A DNA stretch of 51,695 bases from an uncultured Lachnospiraceae bacterium (GTDB taxonomy: Bacteria > Bacillota > Clostridia > Lachnospirales > Lachnospiraceae): contig CAJUBP010000036.1 in NCBI GenBank assembly GCA_910584585.1, forward strand, positions 1 to 51,695, written 5' to 3'. Both the position numbers and the translations under genes were made by a program. The stretch's first letter is position 1, and each line of letters begins with the position of its first letter. Below are positions 32,514-41,188 of this stretch, piece after piece. The notes beneath the pieces were generated by a model. It was not told where the DNA came from and did no database searches. It was given only the letters and a program-made list of their open reading frames with translations.

Positions 32514-33172
32514 GCTTCACCTCCCTTCTGCTAATTCTCCAATCACATTGTAAAAAACGAACCCGAACAATCCGTTCCTATTCAAAAAAATAATTTAAAA
32601 AGTTTTCTGTTCCATCTGGCTCCGCTCTTTCGACAGCCGCCACATCTCCTTCTTTTACTTTTCTTCTGCTATCTCCTGTTGACTTTCCCCCTGTCGCTTG
32701 TTAAAATCTTTAGTGGATAGAATCAAAACTTCATTAACAGACACTCAAACTGCTATGAGCCGGATCAGGGAAACTCTGCCCTGTTCTGGTTGTGGCAGTT
32801 TTTTATTTGCCAGAGCTGGCCCCAAAAGCCAACTATCCGAACGGCTTTACAAAAGCAGGGGCGGAAACGCCCATATGTGTTGTAAGACGCTCGCCTAAGC
32901 TCGCACAACACGCAAATTCCCTGCGGGTAATTTGCCACGAATAGCAAGCACTGCCTATGGACGTCCATAGGCTTCAATTTCCCCAAGTTCCTCCAAGTGG
33001 GAACTTGAGAAAATTGGCTTGCAGAGGGCATATCCCCCTGACCCCCTTTGCGCTCCAAAATCCCGAAATTGCCTCTGCGGAATTTCTGGATTTTTACACT
33101 TGAAAAACCTTCCTGCCGGATACGGCATATTACAAAAACAAACCATTTTTAACGAAAGGAGCTTCCCAAGCA
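32514..33172. other. Putative transfer-origin region upstream of mobC-relaxase
   Basis: The stretch lies between divergent genes and directly upstream of mobC. It holds GCAAATT/AATTTGC around CCCTGCGGG (32911-32935), a perfect 20-base palindrome (32953-32972) and CAAGTTCC/GGAACTTG (32984-33007). A C-rich motif near 33030-33046 (TATCCCCCTGACCCCC) follows. A 66-codon frame at 32698 is not convincing. Confidence 0.55.
32911..33007. other. Candidate oriT: three inverted repeats
   Basis: The arms are GCAAATT/AATTTGC, GCCTATGGAC/GTCCATAGGC (perfect, no loop) and CAAGTTCC/GGAACTTG with an eight-base loop. Inverted repeats next to the nick site are the normal design of MOBP origins, and mobC starts 166 bases downstream. 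The nick site itself cannot be placed by eye. Confidence 0.55.
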
Positions 33173-33514
33173 ATGGAGAACCGAGAACGTCAAAACCGCT
33201 TAACGCTCCGTCTGAGTGATGATGAGCTTTACATACTGGAGCAGAAATGCAAAGCCTCCAATATGAAAGACAAATCCGCTTTCCTGCGGCATCTGATCCT
33301 GTACGGCTATGTCTATGACATTGACTATTCAGAGCTGCGGGAATACAACTCTGCACTTGCAAAAATCGGGAACAATCTAAACCAGATTGCAAAGCGCATG
33401 AATGCCACGGGCAATGTATACAAAGCCGATGTAAACGAAGTAAAGGAGCTGATGAAACAGGTATGGCATACACAAAAATCCATGCTATCACGGCAACCGT
33501 CAGTAAAGCAGTAG
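33173..33514 (+). CDS. mobC: MobC family relaxosome protein
   Basis: The 113-residue protein has a ribbon-helix-helix start (RLTLRLSDDELYILEQKCKA) and the MobC helix (YNSALAKIGNNLNQIAKRMN) near residue 62. AAAGGAGCTTCCCAAGCA precedes the ATG. Its last 52 bases overlap the relaxase gene, so the two are coupled. It would bind the adjacent origin and assist nicking. Confidence 0.88.
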   Translation: MENRERQNRLTLRLSDDELYILEQKCKASNMKDKSAFLRHLILYGYVYDIDYSELREYNSALAKIGNNLNQIAKRMNATGNVYKADVNEVKELMKQVWHTQKSMLSRQPSVKQ

Positions 33515-34866
33515 ACTACATCTGCAACCCCGCCAAAACCGATGAGGGCATACTGATTTCTTCCTACGGCTGCAGCCCTGAAACTGCCGCCTACGATTTC
33601 AAATTTGCCCTGTCAAAAACCAGCCAGTCCGACCCAAACAAAGCCTACCATTTGATACAGTCCTTTCTTCCCGGTGAGGTTACTAAAAGTCAAGCCCACC
33701 AGATAGGCGTGGAGCTTGCCGACAGGCTTTTAGAGGGGAAATACTCGTATGTTGTCAGCACCCATATAGATAAAGGCCACGTCCATAACCATGTGATTTT
33801 CTGTGCCGCCGATAACATCAATCATCAGAAATATCATGACTGCAAAAAGACCTATTACAACATCCGCAGCCTGAGCGATGACCTCTGCCGGGAGCATGAA
33901 CTTTCCATCATTACTCCGGGGGAAAAACGGGGCAAAACTTACAAGGAATGGCAGGCTGGCAAAAACGGCTCCGCATGGAAAGAGCACTTAAAATCCGACA
34001 TTGACGAAGCCATAAAAACCGCCGCAACTTACGAGGACTGCATTGGGCTGATCCGGGCAAAAGGCTATGAAGTCAAGGGCGAGGACTTCGGGGAAAAGGC
34101 GCATAAATTTATCTCCTTCCGCCCTCTGGACAGAGAGCGTTTTGTCCGTGGCAGCGCAAAGTCTTTGGGAGCTGAATACACCAAAGAACGGATCAAGGAG
34201 CGCATTGAGGAAAAGGCTCTTGCAAAGGATAAAAAGCGTGTGCCTTTCCCCACCCGGAAAAAGCCCATTGTCAGAGATTATTCAAAGAAAAATCTCATTG
34301 ACACCACCGAGGACAAGTTTGCCGAAAGCCCCGGTCTGAAGCATTGGGCTGACATTCAAAACCTTAAAATCGCAGCAGCAGCTTACAGTCAGGCCGGCTC
34401 CATTTCCGGGCTTGAAGAACAGATTGCCGCCAAGTCCGAACTCGCAAAAACCGCACGGACGAGCCTTGTGGAAACGGAGCGTCAGCTAAAGGATTTAGGG
34501 CAGATTTTAAAATATGCCGAGCAGTATAAAACCAACCGCATCTACCATATCCGCTACCAGAAATCAAAGGATAAGGACAGATACCTGCGCCAGCACGAGA
34601 CAGAGCTTCTGCTCCATGATGGCGCTGAAAATATGCTGAAGCGCTTCGGCATTGACATCAAAAACCTTGATGTGGAAAAGCTCCGCAGCGACTACAATAC
34701 CCTATATTCCAAAAAGCAGACTTTACAGAATACCTATAAAACTGCCGAGAAAGAACTCGCCGGGCTTAACCGGAAACTGGACAACCTCAACCAATACCTT
34801 GGCCGGACTCCGGCACCGCTGGCAACAGGCGACAAGAAACACGACAAAAGCCAAAATAGCCTCTAA
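33463..34866 (+). CDS. mobA: MOBP-type relaxase/mobilisation nuclease
   Basis: The 467-residue protein has the catalytic Tyr block KAVDYICNPAKT (Tyr19) and the metal-binding motif STHIDKGHVHNHVIF with His at 101, 106, 108 and 110. The nuclease domain fills the first about 250 residues. The rest is basic and coiled (EEQIAAKSELAKTARTSLVE, QTLQNTYKTAEKELAGLNRK). The length and motifs look complete and no internal stop is seen, so this mobilisation module may still be functional if supplied with a type IV channel. No such channel is intact in this window. Confidence 0.92.
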   Translation: MAYTKIHAITATVSKAVDYICNPAKTDEGILISSYGCSPETAAYDFKFALSKTSQSDPNKAYHLIQSFLPGEVTKSQAHQIGVELADRLLEGKYSYVVSTHIDKGHVHNHVIFCAADNINHQKYHDCKKTYYNIRSLSDDLCREHELSIITPGEKRGKTYKEWQAGKNGSAWKEHLKSDIDEAIKTAATYEDCIGLIRAKGYEVKGEDFGEKAHKFISFRPLDRERFVRGSAKSLGAEYTKERIKERIEEKALAKDKKRVPFPTRKKPIVRDYSKKNLIDTTEDKFAESPGLKHWADIQNLKIAAAAYSQAGSISGLEEQIAAKSELAKTARTSLVETERQLKDLGQILKYAEQYKTNRIYHIRYQKSKDKDRYLRQHETELLLHDGAENMLKRFGIDIKNLDVEKLRSDYNTLYSKKQTLQNTYKTAEKELAGLNRKLDNLNQYLGRTPAPLATGDKKHDKSQNSL

Positions 34867-34876
34867 ATTCGACATC

Positions 34877-34927
34877 AAAAAAGGGTGTACCGCAATGAGG
34901 TTTTTTCCTCTATTGCGATACACCCTT
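34877..34927. terminator. Long hairpin after the relaxase
   Basis: A nearly perfect stem of about 20 pairs (AAGGGTGTA…GAGG with CCTC…TACACCCTT) closes on six T. It follows the relaxase stop. The best T-run (TTTTTTG) is on the minus strand, so it may act in both directions or be a structured tail. Confidence 0.6.
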
Positions 34928-35086
34928 ATGCGTGCGGCAGACCCTATGTCCAGTTCTTTTTCATACTTTATGTTGTGCATTTCCTTATATCTCTCTTTCA
35001 TGTATTTCAATTCACTTTCCAACTGTATTCTGCTGCAATTCACGTCTGCCGAAGTGTATTGTAAACTACTATCGAGGTGAATCACA

Positions 35087-35416
35087 ATGAATGATGCAAA
35101 ACAAAATCTTGCTGCCGCAGTGCGTGATGCCCGGACAGAACTTGGGCTTTCACAGGAAAGGCTTGCTGAAATCCTGAATATTGACTCACGCACCATACTC
35201 AATATTGAAGCCGGGCGTGGCAACCCCAAATTTGAAAAGCTGTACCCTTTGATTACATACCTTAAAATACCGGCCAGTAAAATCTTTGATCCGGATTACA
35301 AGGACGAAGTGCCAAACCTCCAGAAGCTCCTTGCCCTGCAAAAAGACTGTACGGAGCAGGAAGCCGCTGACCTGCTCCCTATGGTTCGTTACCTGCTTGA
35401 ATTACTGCGGAAATAG
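35087..35416 (+). CDS. XRE family transcriptional regulator
   Basis: The 109-residue protein has a Cro/CI helix-turn-helix (DARTELGLSQERLAEILNID, then SRTILNIEAGRGNPKFE) and a short helical tail (EQEAADLLPMVRYLLELL). CGAGGTGAATCACA precedes the ATG. It follows the mobilisation genes on the same strand but is separated by a hairpin, so it is probably an independent regulator of the element. Confidence 0.88.
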   Translation: MNDAKQNLAAAVRDARTELGLSQERLAEILNIDSRTILNIEAGRGNPKFEKLYPLITYLKIPASKIFDPDYKDEVPNLQKLLALQKDCTEQEAADLLPMVRYLLELLRK

Positions 35417-35693
35417 GAAAACCTCTCACTACGGTAAAGCAATCCTCCTAATCTGAAAGACAGCTATTCTTCCTGTCATAAAAATGCAAAGGCATCTATT
35501 GGTATCTTCCAATAGACGCCTCATTTTCAAATTCCTTACTCTATAATATCTGTCAATGAAACCTAACACCTACCATTTAGTGTTACCACTAAAATCTATC
35601 CCTGCTTAGTTCCCTTTTATCGTTTGCATTATTGATTTCCTACTATGCCCTTGCATCAAATCCGCCCTACACTCTTCAAAGCGGAATCTTCCG
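35417..35693. other. Intergenic stretch with terminator stem
   Basis: GGCATCTATTGG (35491-35502) pairs with CCAATAGACGCC (35509-35520), extended by AAAATG/CATTTT. It ends the XRE transcript and, being symmetric, the opposing lipoprotein transcript too. Nothing else is seen. Confidence 0.55.
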
Positions 35694-36035
35694 CTATTCG
35701 ACAACTCTAATGCTATGCACATTAGTAATTTGTGCAGGATATGATTCTTCAATCGAACCGTCATATTCTATTTCCAGAACATCCCCGACTTCCGGCTCTG
35801 GCGAAGGATTCATATTTTTCATGGGAACTGTTATCTGGTCTGCGCTGTTCAATTCTGTGCTTCCAGCAACAGGCTCAACCAGATAATATCCATCATGTAT
35901 CTCTAATATAGTCGCTTGAAATGTGGCTTTTTCGTTTCCACCAACCTCTGATTCCCCGCCGCCAGTGGACGTTCCGCAAGCGGTGACTGTCAACATAAGA
36001 CTTAGGACTAAAATTACCAGCACTTGTTTTCTCAT
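35694..36035 (-). CDS. Small lipoprotein with DUF3221-like domain
   Basis: The 113-residue protein has a lipoprotein signal (MRKQVLVILVLSLMLTVTAC, lipobox Cys at 20), a Gly/Ser spacer, then a small beta-barrel-like domain (ATFQATILEIHDGYYLVEPV, VPMKNMNPSPEPEVGDVLEI). This pattern is seen in DUF3221 proteins, anchored outside the membrane with unknown function. The ATG at 36035 follows GGAGGTCATGTGTT. Confidence 0.7.
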   Translation of the reverse strand: MRKQVLVILVLSLMLTVTACGTSTGGGESEVGGNEKATFQATILEIHDGYYLVEPVAGSTELNSADQITVPMKNMNPSPEPEVGDVLEIEYDGSIEESYPAQITNVHSIRVVE

Positions 36036-36148
36036 AACACATGACCTCCAAAAAATTAAATTACAATTCCCCAATCTGCCGGAATGCCGGGGATACCCGC
36101 CCTGCCTTGTTGGACTGTGGCTTATCGGGGATATACAGCCAATGGAAA

Positions 36149-36586
36149 TTATTTCTTATTCATGAAATCCCAATAAGCCTGCATACTGTACTGGTAATAT
36201 GCCGCCGTCTTTTTCTGGAGCAGTAGCTTCATATCGCCGATCTGCTTCTGAAACATATCCATGAAATCCGTCCTGTCATTTAATCCCATAGCCCCGGCTT
36301 CCATCGGAAGGGAAGTAAAGCCTCCCAGCTTCTTTACCCCCATATGCGCTTCCAAAGCACGCATTTCCACAACAGTCGCTGACTTGGGATTTACCTCGTT
36401 GATATGTATGGTCTTTTCAAATTCATCCGGATTGCTTCTACAAGTTGGCATACTATTTCCAGTTCTCGTTTTACTGCAATTAAAATCAAATGATAAGAGA
36501 AAACTGTCAGGTTGGAAAGGGCATCCTGGATACTTTTCATTTGATAAAACTCTGCTTGTTGTTCCAACAAAATCAAACTTTCCCAT
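36149..36586 (-). pseudogene. C-terminal fragment of an unrecognised helical protein
   Basis: Only codons from about 51 onward (NPDEFEKTIHINEVNPKSAT, ALEAHMGVKK, then MFQKQIGDMKLLLQKKTAAY) look like protein-coding sequence. The earlier part is the neighbouring response-regulator fragment read in another frame. The fragment looks like the tail of a Lachnospiraceae helical protein whose name I do not know. Confidence 0.4.
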
Positions 36587-36633
36587 GTCATTTCTCCTTC
36601 ATCAGCAATTACTATAATTCTGTTTTTCTTCAC
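36391..36633 (-). pseudogene. N-terminal fragment of a response-regulator-like protein
   Basis: The first 65 residues (KKNRIIVIADEGEMTWESLI, then FSYHLILIAVKRELEIVCQL) resemble the receiver-like start of atypical response regulators. Translation then runs out of frame into the adjacent fragment and stops. A deletion near 36440 joined the two remnants. No phospho-acceptor Asp is evident. Confidence 0.4.
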
Positions 36634-37419
36634 ACCCCCATCTCTCTGTTTCTCATATTACAATTCCTCCACATGACTTTCTGTATAATGATAAAAATAG
36701 TTTTCATTTTTTAATAACGCCAGAAAAAATATTTGCTGCACTTCACATGAATTATTGCTTCATCCGGTATAAAATGAGTTTCATCAAAGACCTATCCTCA
36801 TTTACTTACAAGTCCCGCAATTGATGTTCCATAAGCCAATAAACATTTCCATATCGAAAAAGTCTTTGATATATATACGAATAGTTAAATCTTTCCTTGT
36901 CTGCATTTGAATTTAACACCTATATATGTATTCTTCATATTCTCCCAGAACTATTTTTAAAGCGGTATTGTAATATCTACATTTTACATCATAAACCGAT
37001 TTTCCCACGGACACAAAAAATCTTTTTCCTGCTCCAGAATTGAGTGACCTATAGTTTTTTTGCTTTATCATCCCATTTTTACAGTGCCTTTATCACAATT
37101 TCAGAAGAATGCACACCCATTTTTCGGATACAGCATAATTTTTCAACAGAATTATATTTTTGTTCTAAATTCTGGATAAAACAAAACTTTTGTCTTTTAA
37201 GACAATTATAAGTACTTGTTGGAAGCATCAAATACTCTATTGGTGCCTAATTCCCGTTTCCGATTAAAAACTTCAAATTATTCCAAAAAGATTTGTACAA
37301 TTCGTAACACCGTGGATTTTTTTAAGTTTTTATATATCCCCTTGTAAAACTATTTTTTTCATTTTTCCCAAGTTATAAGCTGCTTAGAATATAATGGGCA
37401 TTCTACCAAACTTAACGTT
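36634..37419. other. AT-rich stretch with a decayed gene copy
   Basis: No intact gene over nearly 800 bases. Positions about 36658-36745 repeat, with base changes and a one-base deletion, the sequence at about 37537-37615 inside the small gene at 37420. A weaker match near 36805-36840 corresponds to 37665-37700 in the ABC remnant. The stretch is therefore an older, more decayed duplicate of the ABC-associated locus. Confidence 0.5.
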
Positions 37420-37650
37420 TTAACGTATGTACTGCAAAAAAGGTCTATATATTCTTCCAAGGTTATAATCGAATTTTCGTAGTATAAACTCATTGAACTC
37501 ATTTCCACTTACTACACATTCGTTCCTAAATTTTAATTCTTCCACATGATTTTCTGCATAATGATAAAAAATAGTTTCCATCTCTTTACAAGACCTAAAG
37601 AAATATTTATTGCCTTTTAAAAAGAAGTAATTAAAATCCTTTTTAACCAT
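37420..37650 (-). CDS. Small hypothetical protein downstream of an ABC remnant
   Basis: The 76-residue basic, aromatic-rich protein (KKDFNYFFLKGNKYFFRSCK, FYHYAENHVEELKFRNE) starts at the stop of the ABC fragment. No family is recognised. A second, decayed copy exists about 870 bases downstream on the same strand, indicating a former real gene. It may be only the tail of a larger reading frame. Confidence 0.4.
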   Translation of the reverse strand: MVKKDFNYFFLKGNKYFFRSCKEMETIFYHYAENHVEELKFRNECVVSGNEFNEFILRKFDYNLGRIYRPFLQYIR

Positions 37651-37833
37651 TAATCTGATAAATTTATACTTGTATCCGCAATAGATGCCATTTCTAAATC
37701 ATGCGTTATGATAATACAAATTTTATCTGCAAAAATCAAATGAATCGACTCTTTCAGTAACCCACTAGTTTTAGTAGCCAAATTTGATGTGACTTGATCA
37801 AAAAACATTACATCAGGATTTTTTATAATCATT
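37650..37833 (-). pseudogene. C-terminal remnant of an ABC transporter ATPase split by an IS
   Basis: The frame reads RMIIKNPDVMFFDQVTSNL (Walker B region, with Gln where Glu is expected) and IIITHDLEMASIADTSINL (switch His). Joining this to the DNA right of the IS across a single CTAG restores NKGSSSSIARMIIKNPD. That aligns without gaps to a signature LSGG-type segment, although the glycines are replaced. The gene had therefore degenerated or diverged before or after the IS701 element landed. Confidence 0.65.
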
Positions 37834-39224
37834 CTAGTACTACAGCGAACTTTCAATAGTTATCTTAAATTGTCCCCTATAACTGATATAATAAAAGGGG
37901 GTGGATATTATGATGACAAACACAACATATGATCCACGATTATTAGAACAGTGGGCGATCGATCCTAGCAGTACACAGGATATCGGAAGGCTCTTAGAGA
38001 CATACCTGCACCAATACGATTGTGCCTTTTTCTCTAAAAAACAGAGAAGCCATTTCGCAGCTTTTGTTAAGGGATTACTCAGTCCTTTAGACCGTAAATC
38101 TATTGAACCCATCGCCTTGCATTTATTAGATGAGAAATCTGTCCAGCCCATGCAACAGTTCTTTACATGTGCTCCGCTGGATGAGCCGGCAATCCTTGAC
38201 ATCTGCCAGCAGCTTCTGGCAGCCCAACTGAACCATGAGGGTGCCATGTTGTCTGTTGATGATACCAGCTTCATAAAAAAAGGAATACATTCTATTGGAG
38301 TAAAACGACAATACTGCGGCAGGCTGGGCAAACGGGAAAACTGTCAGGTTGGGGGATTCCTTTCTTATGCCGGTGACTCCGGTTACGGCCTGGTGGACTA
38401 TGACCTTTATATCCCCCAGGCATGGTTCCAGGATTCCCACCAGCCCCTGCGTGCCAAATGCCGTTTTCCATAGGGCAGGACCTTCCTTACAAAAAATCAG
38501 ATTACACAGGATCTTCTCAACCGTGCCTTTCAGACAGGACGGTTTCGGGTCCGATGGGTCGGATGCGATGCCGCATATGGCTGTGGCCATGCATTCCTGG
38601 ATAGCTTACATCTGCCAGATGGAGTATGGTATTTTGCGGCAACCAATACAAAGGAGCAGATTTTCCTGGAACCTCCACGTATCATAAGCTCAGAACCGGA
38701 CAGAGGCCGTGGCCGACTAAAGAAATACCCTGTGTGATCCGGCCATCCGGTCAGTGTGCGAAGCCTGGCAGAAGCAGCGGATCTCCCATGGGAACCGGTA
38801 ACTCTTACGGAAGGCTCCAAAAAACCAATCAAGCGCAGAGGTTTATCATTCGTGTCGTGTCCTGCCGCAAGGATGGGAACCGGAATTACGTAAAACCAGG
38901 GGAAGCTGTCTGGTTATATGCCCGCAGATACGAGGATGGGACCATCAAATATTTTGTATCCAATGCACCGGATCATATCTCGTATACCTAGCTGGATCGG
39001 GCAGCAACGCTGCGTTGGCCGATTGAACAATGCTTTGAAAAATGCGGAGGATGGCTAAAAAAGGAATTCCGCTGACGATGCCTATGGTCGTCAGGTTATT
39101 GTATAGCATGATAGAGTTCACATCTTCCTGCATGCAGAGGATCATCTGCTATTATATAAAAAGGAATCATTGTGCTTATCTGTCGCATCGTAAAAAGAAA
39201 CTTAGTTGTTCGCTGTAGTACTAG
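37834..39224. mobile_element. IS701-family insertion sequence, 1.39 kb
   Basis: The ends are CTAGTACTACAGCGAAC (37834-37850) and its exact complement GTTCGCTGTAGTACTAG (39208-39224). Because CTAG is palindromic and the disrupted ABC frame is restored with one copy, CTAG is most likely the 4-base target duplication. The element proper would then be 37838-39220 with 13-base inverted repeats. It contains one decayed transposase gene. Confidence 0.88.
37910..39170 (+). pseudogene. IS701-family DDE transposase, degraded
   Basis: The start (GGGGGTGGATATT, then ATG) leads into HFAAFVKGLLSPLDRKSIEP and DDTSFIKKGIHSIGVKRQYC (the first catalytic Asp region), then GGFLSYAGDSGYGLVDYDLY. A TAG at 38471-38473 stops it. 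The same frame continues (RAFQTGRFRVRWVGCDAAYG) through a TGA near 38735. A frame change near 38850 follows, then KYFVSNAPDHISYT, another TAG at 38989, and LRWPIEQCFEKCGG (catalytic Glu). All family landmarks are in order, but the gene cannot make a full transposase. Confidence 0.85.
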
Positions 39225-39280
39225 CTATACTCGAACTGCTTCCTTTATTTTCAGAATTTTCGAACCGTTAAACAAAGACT

Positions 39281-39829
39281 TTATACCCTCTTATAGACAA
39301 TCGGAACGTCATATCCAAATGTTCTTTTTCCATTCACTTCCATACTTTCGAATACTTCCAAACACGTATCCGAAAACTTTTCCCATAGTTTAAATATCAT
39401 AACGGGTGAGAACTGACTAGTACTGCCTCCCTCCCAGACACCGTTTCTCTCATAATATAGTGCAGGAGTAAATTTTTTGGATTTTTTTAATTCAATATAT
39501 TCCACCTCTTTCATAAATTCATATGAAAACGTGTTCTTATCTTCCCCATTTGGAATTTCATAGGATGAAAGTAAAATTCTATCTTCTTTCTCTGTAATCA
39601 AGAAAAGATGCGGTGACGCATGACGCTTTCCTTCATTTTCATAATAACTTTCTTCTACAATAAACATGCCCTTAAAATCAGCAGGAAGATTTTTAATTTT
39701 ATCATTGCAAACCGTATTTACGTGCTGTGCATAAGGGTATGTCTTTCCTGCCTTTTTCATTGCATCAAATTGCTCCTTATTGTCAAATCGTCCTGTTATC
39801 AGTTTTACAAATTCTTCTATTTTCGTCAT
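39281..39829 (-). CDS. Hypothetical protein, possibly CpcT/CpeT-like
   Basis: The 182-residue soluble protein begins EEFVKLITGRFDNKEQFDAM and has FIVEESYYENEGKRHASPHL and FLITEKEDRILLSSYEIP. The start (LITGRFDNKEQ) and alternating strands resemble the small beta-barrel of CpcT/CpeT-type lipocalin-like proteins, but this is a weak similarity by eye. GGAGGTAAGCT precedes the ATG. It lies upstream of the split ABC gene on the same strand and may have belonged to that locus. Confidence 0.5.
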   Translation of the reverse strand: MTKIEEFVKLITGRFDNKEQFDAMKKAGKTYPYAQHVNTVCNDKIKNLPADFKGMFIVEESYYENEGKRHASPHLFLITEKEDRILLSSYEIPNGEDKNTFSYEFMKEVEYIELKKSKKFTPALYYERNGVWEGGSTSQFSPVMIFKLWEKFSDTCLEVFESMEVNGKRTFGYDVPIVYKRV

Positions 39830-40224
39830 AGCTTACCTCCAAAATATATCACAATCTCTTGGAATCTTCGGCCCAGCAAAATCGAGGCCTGCTAATTCAA
39901 TTTCTAGTTACACCCACAATTCAATGGTGGTTTATTATCAGCTCTCCTAAGGTTACTGTTACTGCTCGTCCTAAAAGACGGATATCACAAGCACATAGGA
40001 TCCTTTTTTATTGCCCCCACACACCTCTGCTTATTCCATTCTCCCCAACATAGCTAGGGGATTAGACTTTTCATTAACGAAAGACTATCGATATTATATC
40101 CTGCAAAAATAACAATATTTTGATAATCTAATCCATTTTTCTTAAAACTGGGGGATACATCCCTACCCACAGATTTCTCCAAAATTTATACGTAAAAATT
40201 GACAATCCTTAATTATAAGATAAA
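39830..40224. other. Intergenic stretch
   Basis: No gene, strong hairpin or repeat recognised. It separates the remnant ABC locus from the redox operon. Confidence 0.4.
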
Positions 40225-41151
40225 TTATTTCTGGTCGATTACGGACTGAATCTGTTTCATCAGCTGATCGTAGTTTGCTTGATCGTCAATTCCGCCCATC
40301 AAAGGCTCGCCAACGATATTTCCGTCTTTATCAACAAGAACTGTTGTAGGGAATGCCATAATGTTGCCGGCGTATTTTCCAACTGTTGAATCAGAATCGA
40401 AAGTCAGATTCTTGTAGGAAGCACCTTGAGCTTTTAAGATTTCTTTCGCTTCTTTGATTCCATCCTGATTGTCATCTAAAGTGTCTGTATTGATACCAAC
40501 AACTTCGCCACCCATTTTCTTGAGTGTTTCGTTTAATTCATTCAGTTTAGAAAGCTCTCCAACGCATGGCTTGCACCCACTGAACCAGAAGTTTACAACT
40601 GTAACTTTGTTATTAGTGAAAAGGCTGTCATCTACATCATTTCCATCCAAATCTTTTCCTTTGAACCTGTGAAACACACTTGCGGATTCATCTAATTTGG
40701 AGGAAGCACTGTCAGAGGAATCAGATGCAGCAATCTCTTTCTCAAGCTTTGCAATTTCTTCTTCGATGCCGCGGATCGTCTCAATGTCTTTGCTCAGAGT
40801 TTCATACTCTTCTTCTGAGAAGGAATCTTTATTAGATTCAACTGTACTTGCAAGGACGTCTGCATAGTTTTCACTCATGGCATCACCGGCAGTATTCTTG
40901 CTCATAAAACCAAATACTTTGTCCCAAGCGTCTTTGTGATCAGCAAAAAGCTGATTTTCCTGCTGGTAAAGGTCGTTCAGTTCATCTGTGCTTCCGGCAT
41001 CTACAGAGGAAGTGGATTCCTGTTTCTTATTGTTTGTTGAGGAGGAAGCGCTTCCGCAGCCTGTGAAAGCAAGAAGTACGGAAATGGCAAGTGATGCAGC
41101 GATTACCTTTTTTAATTTCATTGAGTTTGTTTTGATTGATTTGTTTTTCAT
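40225..41151 (-). CDS. TlpA-like thioredoxin-fold lipoprotein
   Basis: From the ATG at 41151 (behind AAAGGAGCTTTAAAATT) the protein has a lipoprotein signal (VIAASLAISVLLAFTGCG, Cys at about 32), a Ser-rich spacer, and a helical segment of about 110 residues. A C-terminal TlpA/AhpC-type domain carries the redox motif VVNFWFSGCKPCVGEL near 185-200 and the cis-Pro loop IMAFPTTVLVDKDGN. It would reduce or exchange disulfides outside the membrane. It is the third gene of an operon whose NapH-like protein can supply electrons across the membrane. Confidence 0.9.
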   Translation of the reverse strand: MKNKSIKTNSMKLKKVIAASLAISVLLAFTGCGSASSSTNNKKQESTSSVDAGSTDELNDLYQQENQLFADHKDAWDKVFGFMSKNTAGDAMSENYADVLASTVESNKDSFSEEEYETLSKDIETIRGIEEEIAKLEKEIAASDSSDSASSKLDESASVFHRFKGKDLDGNDVDDSLFTNNKVTVVNFWFSGCKPCVGELSKLNELNETLKKMGGEVVGINTDTLDDNQDGIKEAKEILKAQGASYKNLTFDSDSTVGKYAGNIMAFPTTVLVDKDGNIVGEPLMGGIDDQANYDQLMKQIQSVIDQK

Positions 41152-41188
41152 AATTTTAAAGCTCCTTTTGAATTTCATTTTATTGATT

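Noticed and set aside
34723..35229. Minus-strand frame antisense to the relaxase end and XRE start
   Set aside because: It overlaps two confident genes and the hairpin; codons mirror the opposite strand.
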